NCBI GenBank assembly: GCA_041393395.1
Contig: JAWKKG010000006.1
Coordinates: forward strand, 62,001-126,000
Source of the DNA: JAGQIB01 sp041393395
GTDB lineage: Bacteria > ARS69
DNA length: 64,000 bases
Reading direction: 5' to 3'
Part shown: positions 8,340-15,575 of the stretch, one piece after another
Layout: the number at the start of each line of letters is the position of its first letter
How positions within the stretch are numbered: the first letter of the stretch is position 1
Notes under the pieces: generated by a model
What the model saw: the letters and a program-made list of their open reading frames with translations, nothing else
Told to the model about the DNA's origin: nothing
Databases searched by the model: none
Translations under genes and position numbers: made by a program

Positions 8340-9095
8340 TTGGAGCGGTCGTACTACCAGGAATACTTCTTCTTCGAGCAGGACAACTGGTGGTTCGTGA
8401 GCCGCCGGCACATCCTGCTCTCCGTGCTGCGCAAGGCGCTGCGCGGACGGCGTGACCTCCACCTCCTGGACGCCGGGTGCGGCACGGGCATCAACCTCGA
8501 CTACCTGGCCGAGTTCGGGCAGGTGACGGGCGCCGATTTCGCCGACGAAGCGATCGAGTTCTGCCGCAAGCGCGGACGCGGCGACGTGCGTCAGGTCGAC
8601 CTGCGGCGCATGGAAGGCTGGGCGGACGGCGAGTTCGACGTGGTGACCGCGCTCGACGTCATCGAGCACATCGACGACGACTGCGCCGTCGTGCGCGAGC
8701 TCGTCCGGGTGGCGAAGCCGGGCGGCCTGATCCTCGTGACCGTGCCCGCGTTCCCGCAGCTCTGGTCCGAGCACGACGAGATCAACCACCACCAGCGACG
8801 CTACCGCGCGCAGGAGGTCCGCTCGCTGCTCACGGGCGCGGGCTGCGACCTGCTCCGCACGACGTACCTGAACACGTTTCTGTTCCCGCTCGCATGGGGC
8901 GTGCGCACGTGGCAGCAGTTCCGGGACCGTCTCTCGGGACCGCGGGACCACCCGCCCCGCACGGACTTCGTGGACTACCATCCCGTCGTGAACGGGCTCC
9001 TCACCGCCGTGTTCACGGCCGAGACCCCGCTCGTGACCACGATCGGGCTCCCGTTCGGTCTGTCGTACCTCGCGCTCGCCCGGAAGCGCGCATGA
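8340..9095 (+). CDS. Class I SAM-dependent methyltransferase
   Basis: The 251-residue protein has the Methyltransf_11 fold. The SAM-binding loop is LLDAGCGTGINL, near residue 45. An acidic end to strand 2 precedes DVVTALDVIEHIDDD, and the post-motif is RVAKPGGLILVTVPAF. The aromatic-rich N-terminus (YYQEYFFFEQDNWWF) is common in methyltransferases encoded in polysaccharide or glycolipid clusters. The TTG start at 8340 lies 66 bases after the radical SAM gene, and the gene overlaps the SGNH gene by ATGA, so all three are probably co-transcribed. The acceptor is unknown. Confidence 0.88.
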   Translation: MERSYYQEYFFFEQDNWWFVSRRHILLSVLRKALRGRRDLHLLDAGCGTGINLDYLAEFGQVTGADFADEAIEFCRKRGRGDVRQVDLRRMEGWADGEFDVVTALDVIEHIDDDCAVVRELVRVAKPGGLILVTVPAFPQLWSEHDEINHHQRRYRAQEVRSLLTGAGCDLLRTTYLNTFLFPLAWGVRTWQQFRDRLSGPRDHPPRTDFVDYHPVVNGLLTAVFTAETPLVTTIGLPFGLSYLALARKRA

Positions 9096-10156
9096 GTCTC
9101 CGCCGGATCGCCGCGAACGTCGCCGTCGTGATCGGCGTTCTGATCGTGATGCTCCCGGTAGCGGAGGGGATCGTGCGCGTCGTGGCTCCCCGGACGCTTC
9201 CGTCCCAGGATTACATCCGGTCCTTCGTGCTGAAGGACATGTACGTCGCGGACGACCGCGCGGGATACCGGCTCGCGCCGGACTTCACGGGGCGCATCGA
9301 GCGCGGCGGACACGTGACGGAGTTCCACACGAACGAGCTCGGACTGCGCGGCGACCCGCTCGGCCCGAAGACTCGGCCGCGCATCCTCGCACTCGGCGAC
9401 TCGTTCACGTTCGGATGGGGCGTGGGTCAGGGCGAAGAGTGGGTGTCCGTGCTCGAGGAGGAGCTCGCGTCGCGCGGGATCGAGGCGGAGACGGTCAACG
9501 GCGGCGTCAACGGATACGGCACGGAAAGCGCGGCGGCCCGGTTCGAGGAGATCGCGGATGCCGTGAAACCGGATCTCGTGCTGCTCGGATTCTTCGCGAA
9601 CGATTTCACGGACAACCTCCTCGGCGCGCGCGGGATCTACACCGTGCGGGACGGCTATCTGTTCGATCGCTTCTCGCACGAGTGGTTCCAGGAGAACTTC
9701 CTCGCGAGAGAGAGTCACCTCTACCGACTCGTGTCCACGGCCTGGGAGACGTTCCGCGTGAAGTACCTCGGCGGCGTACCGGCCGCGCGCGCGGTGCGGA
9801 ACTTCAGCGACGCGGAGTTCGAGCACGGCATGGAATTGAGCGCCGAGTGGATCGAGAAGCTGAACCGGGAGTGCGTCGAGCACGACGCGCGGCTCGCGGT
9901 CGTGTGGCTCCCCGCCGACGTGTACGCCACCGCCCGCCAGCGGCCGGAGGACATCCCGCTTCGCGCGGAGCTGCAGCGCCGGGTCGCGGCGGCCGGCATT
10001 CCTTCGATCGACCTGCTCCCCGAGGTCACGAGCGAGCAGCGGATCTCGGGCCTCTACCTCGCGGGAGACGGCCACTTCTCGGTGCGCGGCAACCGCGTGG
10101 CCGGCCGCGCGATCGCGCGCTGGCTCGCGGCAGGGGACCTACTCCCGCACCGGTGA
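9092..10156 (+). CDS. SGNH/GDSL-family hydrolase, membrane-anchored
   Basis: The protein is 354 residues from ATG 9092, which overlaps the methyltransferase stop. An N-terminal hydrophobic helix (about 8-28) should anchor or export it. The SGNH blocks are visible: GDSFTFGWG with nucleophile Ser104, the conserved Gly in the VNGGVNGYGT region, FFANDFTDN with Asn170, and a C-terminal DGHFSVRGN block carrying the catalytic His. This arrangement resembles AlgJ/AlgX-like acyltransferases and esterases acting on extracytoplasmic polysaccharides. Context with a radical SAM enzyme and a methyltransferase points to tailoring of an envelope glycan or lipid. Its end overlaps the convergent MFS gene by 18 bases. 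Confidence 0.85.
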   Translation: MSLRRIAANVAVVIGVLIVMLPVAEGIVRVVAPRTLPSQDYIRSFVLKDMYVADDRAGYRLAPDFTGRIERGGHVTEFHTNELGLRGDPLGPKTRPRILALGDSFTFGWGVGQGEEWVSVLEEELASRGIEAETVNGGVNGYGTESAAARFEEIADAVKPDLVLLGFFANDFTDNLLGARGIYTVRDGYLFDRFSHEWFQENFLARESHLYRLVSTAWETFRVKYLGGVPAARAVRNFSDAEFEHGMELSAEWIEKLNRECVEHDARLAVVWLPADVYATARQRPEDIPLRAELQRRVAAAGIPSIDLLPEVTSEQRISGLYLAGDGHFSVRGNRVAGRAIARWLAAGDLLPHR

Positions 10157-12664
10157 CGACAGCGGTCGCTCGAGTCGCTCCGCCCACGCCACCGCCGCCG
10201 GGTCCCCCGGATCGATCAGCAGCGCCTGCGACGCGAAATCGCGCGCCCGCTCCGCCTGGCCCACCGCGGCGAACGCGCACGAGACGCGGACGAGGCGCGC
10301 GACGTCGGCGACGTTCTCCCCCGCCGGCGCGAGGATGTACCCGCTCAGCGACGGCGTCCCGGAAGCCCGCACGAGCAACGCGAGCACCTCCCCCGCCGAA
10401 GCTCGCCACTCCGCGGGAGTCAGACGGTACGCCGCGAACTCGAGCACCGGATGATTCCAGTCGTGCCGCGGTCCCTTCGGGATCAGCGGTCCCAGGGCAC
10501 TGCCACTCGCGACCCAGCGCGCGCCCAGCGCGTGGATCGAGCGGATGTTCGCCGTCCGGAGGTTCTCGAGCGCGGCGGGGGGCAGCGCGGTCCGGATCGC
10601 GAGGTCGTCGAAGCTGGTCTTCGCGCCCACGAACACGAGGTGGTTCGGCGGCTCGAGGAAGACCTCGGTCTCGGGGAAGACCTCCAGGAAGGTTCGCACG
10701 ATCACCTGGAACTCGAAGTTGCCCACGGCGACCGGAACCCACTGGACGAACAGTCCGCGATCCGTGAGGCGCTCGCGCGCGAACGAGTAGAACTCGTGGG
10801 AGAGGAACTTCGATGTACCGGAGAACGATATCGCCTGCTTCCCGTCGGAGACGATCCGATCCCACTGGCGGTCCGTGCCGGCGAGGAACTGGATCGCGTC
10901 GTCCACGCGAAGACTCACCCGCGGATCGTCGAGCGCCGCGGATTCCGGAAAGAAGCTCGCGCCGTGCACCACGGGCTCGTTGATCTCCACGACGTCGATC
11001 GAGCGCAGATCCGGCCACGTGGTGAGCGCCTGCACCGTGGAGGCCGAGCCGAGTCCGATCGTGAGCGCGGTCTCCGCGTCCCGCCAGAGCATCGCGACGT
11101 GCGCGATCAGCACCTGCTTCGTCCACACGATCGAAGGCCAGGTGCGCGTGGCGCCGATGATCGAGCCGTCGATGGCCATTCCGAGGCGGTCCGGGCGCAC
11201 GGGGTCCTGCCACACCTGCACCGTCGCGAGGTCGCCTTCTTCCTCGAAGACCGCGTCGGCGCCGGGAACCCCGGCCGCGGCCGACGCGAACCGGATGTGA
11301 CCGGGCGTCACCGCCACCACGATTCCGCCGGCGACCGCGAGCATTACCGCCGTCGCGAGACTCCGGCCGCGTTCGCGAAGCACGAACAGGATCGCGAACC
11401 CGAGCCCGACGTTCAGCGCGGCCACGAGTCGTGTGCCGCCCACGGTACCGAGATGCGGCAGGAGCCAGGTCGCGGCGATCACGGAACCGAAGATACTCCC
11501 GACGTTCGCGAGCAGGACGGAGGAGCCGAGGCGCGCGCCGACTCGACGCGGATCCGCGACCCGCAGCGCCGCCGCGAGCGGGAACGCGAGGCCCATCAGG
11601 AACGTCCCCGGGAGCATGACCGCGGACGCGAACCCGAGGTGGCGCGCCACCCGACTGCGCCACGGGCGGTCGAAGATCTCGGGAGAGAAGACCGAGAGAC
11701 GGGTGGACAGTTCGGCGTCCGCCACCACGGTCGCGACGGCCGCGATCGCGATCACGGCGAACAGTCCGATGCCGAGCTGCGTGTACGCGAGCGTGCGCTC
11801 CGGGGACTTTCCGGCGAACCGCCGGTAGACGAGCGGACCCAGTGCGAGGCCGGTCAGGAATACGAACAGCATCGTGGTGAAGGCGTAGGTGCTGTTGCCG
11901 AACAGGTACGTGAGCGAGCGGAACCACAGGATCTCGTACGCAAGCGTCGCGAATCCGGACAGCGTGAGCACCGTGGCGATCAGCCCGCCGGGGACACGGG
12001 GCGGATCGAACACGTCGGACGGGAGCGGCGCAGACTCCCGCCGCCCGCCGAATCCCGCGAGGGCCGCAGCGCCGAGAGCAACGGCGAGGTTGACGACGTT
12101 GGCGGCGTGGACGGTGGCGTCCAGACCGAGGCGCTCGATCAGCACGAACCCGGTGAGCAACGTGCCGGCCGCCGCACCCAGCGTGTTCAGTCCGTAGAGC
12201 CAGCCGAGGTGCCGTCCGAGCTCGTCGCGCGAGCGGATCAGGGCGTCGGCGAGCACGGGGAACGTCGCGCCCATGAGGATCGCCGGGATCGTGAGCAACG
12301 CGAAGGCGAGCGCGAAGCGCGCCGCGGTGAGCGGAGCGCCGTCGAGCGCGAGCGACGCCACGAAGGAGGGCAGACGCCACAGCACCGACGTCAGCAGGAA
12401 TGCACTGAGCGCGATGCCGGCCTCGAGGCCGGCGTACGCCGCGAGCGTGGAGCGCATCCGGCGGATGCCGATCGGCACGATCGCGGCGCCGAGTCCCATC
12501 CCGCCGAGGAATCCCGCGACGACCGCGCTGACGGCGAGGGTCGTGCCGCCGAACGAGAGCGCGAGCTGCTTGCCCCACACGACCTGATACGCGAGGGCCG
12601 CCGCGCCGGACGCGAAAGAGAAGAGATAGAGGGCGAGCGCCCGCACGCGACCGGTCCCGTTCAA
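10139..12664 (-). CDS. Fused MFS-like transporter / spermidine-synthase-like protein
   Basis: The 841-residue protein has a polytopic N-terminal half (about 14 helices, residues 5 to about 470; an opening 'ASGAAALAYQVVWGKQL' helix is typical). A C-terminal SpeE-like Rossmann domain follows (about 520-740), with VEINEPVV and a DDAIQFL acidic segment matching the SAM/dcSAM pocket. A short helical tail ends it. This 'fused MFS/spermidine synthase' architecture is common in bacteria but functionally undefined. I place the start at TTG 12664, overlapping the fpg stop as TTGA; GTG 12646 is an alternative. Coupling to fpg is positional only. Confidence 0.85.
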   Translation of the reverse strand: MNGTGRVRALALYLFSFASGAAALAYQVVWGKQLALSFGGTTLAVSAVVAGFLGGMGLGAAIVPIGIRRMRSTLAAYAGLEAGIALSAFLLTSVLWRLPSFVASLALDGAPLTAARFALAFALLTIPAILMGATFPVLADALIRSRDELGRHLGWLYGLNTLGAAAGTLLTGFVLIERLGLDATVHAANVVNLAVALGAAALAGFGGRRESAPLPSDVFDPPRVPGGLIATVLTLSGFATLAYEILWFRSLTYLFGNSTYAFTTMLFVFLTGLALGPLVYRRFAGKSPERTLAYTQLGIGLFAVIAIAAVATVVADAELSTRLSVFSPEIFDRPWRSRVARHLGFASAVMLPGTFLMGLAFPLAAALRVADPRRVGARLGSSVLLANVGSIFGSVIAATWLLPHLGTVGGTRLVAALNVGLGFAILFVLRERGRSLATAVMLAVAGGIVVAVTPGHIRFASAAAGVPGADAVFEEEGDLATVQVWQDPVRPDRLGMAIDGSIIGATRTWPSIVWTKQVLIAHVAMLWRDAETALTIGLGSASTVQALTTWPDLRSIDVVEINEPVVHGASFFPESAALDDPRVSLRVDDAIQFLAGTDRQWDRIVSDGKQAISFSGTSKFLSHEFYSFARERLTDRGLFVQWVPVAVGNFEFQVIVRTFLEVFPETEVFLEPPNHLVFVGAKTSFDDLAIRTALPPAALENLRTANIRSIHALGARWVASGSALGPLIPKGPRHDWNHPVLEFAAYRLTPAEWRASAGEVLALLVRASGTPSLSGYILAPAGENVADVARLVRVSCAFAAVGQAERARDFASQALLIDPGDPAAVAWAERLERPLSSPVRE

Positions 12665-13497
12665 CGTTGCACCGAGGGCACCCAGGCGGTCGTCCGGCCG
12701 GCGATCGTGAGGAACTCGATGTCCTCCCCCTTCGCCGTCCGCGCGAGCGCCTCCCGTCCCCAGCGGGAATGGAACAGCCAGGTCCTCGGGAACCGCTTCT
12801 TGTCCGCGTCGACCGACACCGCCTTCTCCACGACCCGCAGCAGCACCGTCCGCAGGCGACGGATCTCGACCGCCGAGAGGTCGGCCACCGAGCGACGCGG
12901 ATCGAGCTTCGCCTGGTACAGCACCTCGTCGGCGATCCAGTTGCCGACGCCGGCCGCGAATCCCTGATCGAGCAGCACGCCCTTGAGCGTGCCGGTGCGC
13001 CGCGCGAGCAACCGCGCGAACTCCGCCGGGGAAGGCGGATCCACGATCGGATCGAAACCGAGCTCGGAGATCGGCGGTTCGGCCGGTGGGTTCTCGCGGA
13101 GGCGGATCCGTCCGAGTCGACGCTTGTTCACCATCACGAGCTCGCCGCCGTCGTCGAGCTCGAGTCGGATCTTCGCGAAGCGCGGTGGCCAGCCCGCATC
13201 GCGGCGCGACCCGCTCGAGGCGAGCACGAGCGGTTCCGTGTCCGGACTGCGGAACGCGCCGGTCATGCCGAAGTGGAACAACGGGTGGGGCGCGCGATCC
13301 AGCGTCATCCAGAGGTGCTTGCCGCGGCGGTGCACGCCGTGCACCCGACGACCGGTCAGCGCCTTCCGCACGTGGGCCGGCGTCACGCCGTCGAACACGA
13401 TGGGATCCTCGTCGCACCACACCCGACGGATCGTTCGCCCCGCCGCAACGCGCTCGGCGAGGCGGCGCCCGGCCTCCACTTCCGGCAGTTCCGGCAC
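12661..13497 (-). CDS. Formamidopyrimidine-DNA glycosylase family protein, zincless
   Basis: The 278-residue base-excision enzyme starts with MPELPEVE, so the catalytic Pro2 and Glu3 are present, and a RRGKHLW segment carries the conserved Lys of the beta-hairpin. The H2TH region is visible as LLDQGFAAGVGNWIADEVLY. The usual C-terminal four-cysteine zinc finger is absent. The equivalent segment, GEDIEFLTIAGRTTAWVP, resembles the zincless finger of plant Fpg and some NEIL proteins. It should remove oxidised purines such as 8-oxoguanine, though exact specificity is open. It starts one base after the DUF3604 stop and overlaps the MFS fusion downstream. Confidence 0.92.
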   Translation of the reverse strand: MPELPEVEAGRRLAERVAAGRTIRRVWCDEDPIVFDGVTPAHVRKALTGRRVHGVHRRGKHLWMTLDRAPHPLFHFGMTGAFRSPDTEPLVLASSGSRRDAGWPPRFAKIRLELDDGGELVMVNKRRLGRIRLRENPPAEPPISELGFDPIVDPPSPAEFARLLARRTGTLKGVLLDQGFAAGVGNWIADEVLYQAKLDPRRSVADLSAVEIRRLRTVLLRVVEKAVSVDADKKRFPRTWLFHSRWGREALARTAKGEDIEFLTIAGRTTAWVPSVQR

Positions 13498-13498
13498 G

Positions 13499-15484
13499 TC
13501 AGTTCACTCCCGCCTCGGAGGCGAAGAACAGCGGCGACGACCAGGCCATCTCGCCGTCCTCCTGGATGACCCGCAGATAGACGCCGCGCCACGGGCTCTC
13601 GTCCGGCGCCGACCAGGTGAGAGAGCGAACCCGGGGATGGCGACCTGCCGTTGCCGTCGCGACCGTGGGAAACGGCTGCTCCCCTTGGCGCGGGATCCCC
13701 ACGAGCTCCACCGTCTCGAGATCGTCGGCCCCCACGACGTGCGCGGTGACGACGCGATCGGTACCCTTCCCCTCGGCGACGAGCTCGAGACGGACGCGCG
13801 GCCCCGTGGTGCCGTACGTCGCGCCGGCGTGGATTGCGTCCCACAGCGCTTCCCGCGTCAGCGCGGGAACCCGCGCAGCGGCGAGCCCGCTGCCGGCCCA
13901 GCCTTGCCAGTCCATGTCGCCCCGCCACGCGACGGGGTTGCCCGGCGTCGCCGCGTGATTGTCGGTGGACGCGACGACGGCGCAATCCCGACCTTGCGAC
14001 CACGCGGACTGGGCCGTTCCGCGCCGGCACGCGGCAACGCGCGGGCGGTCGGAACCGAACAGCGGCGGCGCCCAGTTCGCGTCCACCACCTCGGCGTTGC
14101 CCTTGTTGCTGTAGATCTCCAGCGCGCGCACGAACGCCGGATCGAAGTGCCTCCAGTTCCACGGCGGTTGCCGGACCCCCGCCGGATGATGCGGGATCGT
14201 GATCACGTTCGCGGGATCCAGCACGGCCCACAGCGCCTCCGGCGTGCCGTAGTCCAGCACGGAGTACATGGCACCCGGATCGGTCCGGAAGTACACGCAG
14301 AGATGGCCGCGGCCGGACGTCCACTCGTAGGCGGGAATCACCACGAATTCCCCGGGAACCGTCCAGGCCCGGGCGTCGGCCACGACCTCGGGCCACTTCG
14401 CGCCGTCGAGACAGGGAAACTGGTGGTGGACGTCGTGATCCGTGCGCGCGGTGAAGTCGAGCCCGACCACGTCGCGCGCGTAGTGGTAGCCGTCGGCCGG
14501 GGAGCGCGAGCCGTCCGAGCGGTTCGAGTGCCAGTGCAGGTCCCCGAACACGAGCCGCTCGCGAGGCGACTCCGCAGCGATCCGGACCGGAAGGTCGAAT
14601 CCCGAGGACACGCCCTCCGCCTCCGCTCCGATCCACCAGAGGCCCGTCCGATCGAGAGAGAACGTCGCGAGGGTCACGCACGGATCCTCGCCGGGATCGA
14701 GCCGGATCGATCCCGCGACCGCGCCGGACTCGTGGCGCGCGCGCACCGCGAGCGACTCCGCGCGGCGCGCGGCGGGGAAACCGCCCTCGTCCAGAGCGGC
14801 CACGCGACATCGGAACTCGATCCCGGGTTCCGCGTCGGCCGGGCCGGAAACGTGCAGCCGCGCGGGGGAACGTCGACCGACGGAGAGAGGCGGCCCCGTG
14901 CGCTCGAGTTCGATGGTCTCGTCACCGGAACGCCAGCGCGCCCGGAACGGGACGTCCGGCTCGGGAAACGCCTGCGCGACCGCGCGGCCGTCGGCGGACG
15001 GACCGGGGTCGCCGTACAGGATCTCGAACCGGCGACCGGCCGGCAGAGGTTCGAGCAGCTCGGCCCGGATCCCGAGCGGGAGACGCTCGAGCTTTCCCCG
15101 GATCTCGTAGCAGAGCGGCTCCGCGGGCCAGGGGATGGTCGAGAGTCGCACCGAGTCGTCGGACACCACCCGACCCGGACCCGTCGCCGCCACGCCGCCT
15201 TCCGCGGCGAGGTGCGGAGGCGACCACTGGGCGGCAGCGAACGGCGCACACAGCGGTGGAAAGATCTCCACCACATCGCCGGCGGCGAGATCCCGGCGCG
15301 CTTCCACGACGAAGCGCATGGTCGACGGCGCACCGGCGACGACTCCCGAGACGATCTCGATCGACCAGTGCGCGGGCGACGGAACGTCGTCGGTCGCGGC
15401 GGCGGAGGCGGCGACCGACGCCATGACGAGCGCGAGAATGGAGCCGGTGACCGCCCGTGGGGAGCGTGCGAAGTTCGTGGCCAT
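13499..15484 (-). CDS. Secreted PHP-superfamily metallohydrolase-like protein (DUF3604-like)
   Basis: The 661-residue precursor has a probable signal peptide (1 to about 29), a beta-rich region to about residue 310, then a PHP-type metal site. The motifs are GDLHWHSNRSDG, DFTARTDHD, IPAYEWTS, IPHHPAG and ASTDNHAATPG, followed by GATYGTTG. These match proteins annotated as DUF3604, whose members are predicted phosphoesterases of unknown substrate. The signal peptide places it in the periplasm or outside. The ATG has no Shine-Dalgarno and follows a TAGCAT hexamer by 9 bases. It leads the minus-strand group with fpg and the MFS fusion. Confidence 0.82.
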   Translation of the reverse strand: MATNFARSPRAVTGSILALVMASVAASAAATDDVPSPAHWSIEIVSGVVAGAPSTMRFVVEARRDLAAGDVVEIFPPLCAPFAAAQWSPPHLAAEGGVAATGPGRVVSDDSVRLSTIPWPAEPLCYEIRGKLERLPLGIRAELLEPLPAGRRFEILYGDPGPSADGRAVAQAFPEPDVPFRARWRSGDETIELERTGPPLSVGRRSPARLHVSGPADAEPGIEFRCRVAALDEGGFPAARRAESLAVRARHESGAVAGSIRLDPGEDPCVTLATFSLDRTGLWWIGAEAEGVSSGFDLPVRIAAESPRERLVFGDLHWHSNRSDGSRSPADGYHYARDVVGLDFTARTDHDVHHQFPCLDGAKWPEVVADARAWTVPGEFVVIPAYEWTSGRGHLCVYFRTDPGAMYSVLDYGTPEALWAVLDPANVITIPHHPAGVRQPPWNWRHFDPAFVRALEIYSNKGNAEVVDANWAPPLFGSDRPRVAACRRGTAQSAWSQGRDCAVVASTDNHAATPGNPVAWRGDMDWQGWAGSGLAAARVPALTREALWDAIHAGATYGTTGPRVRLELVAEGKGTDRVVTAHVVGADDLETVELVGIPRQGEQPFPTVATATAGRHPRVRSLTWSAPDESPWRGVYLRVIQEDGEMAWSSPLFFASEAGVN

Positions 15485-15493
15485 GGAACGGGG

Positions 15494-15534
15494 ATGCTAC
15501 CACGCTGGCGGGATCCAGGGGGGCGGTGTAGGAT
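15494..15534. promoter_or_regulatory. Divergent -10 elements for the DUF3604 and TonB-receptor genes
   Basis: On the minus strand TAGCAT (15494-15499) lies 9 bases before the DUF3604 ATG. On the plus strand TAGGAT (15529-15534) lies 41 bases before the receptor ATG. Neither has a convincing -35. Both promoters share a 91-base divergent region. Confidence 0.4.
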
Positions 15535-15575
15535 CCGGCGGTCTGGAATCTCGGACTGGACCGAGGGGGGGCCCC

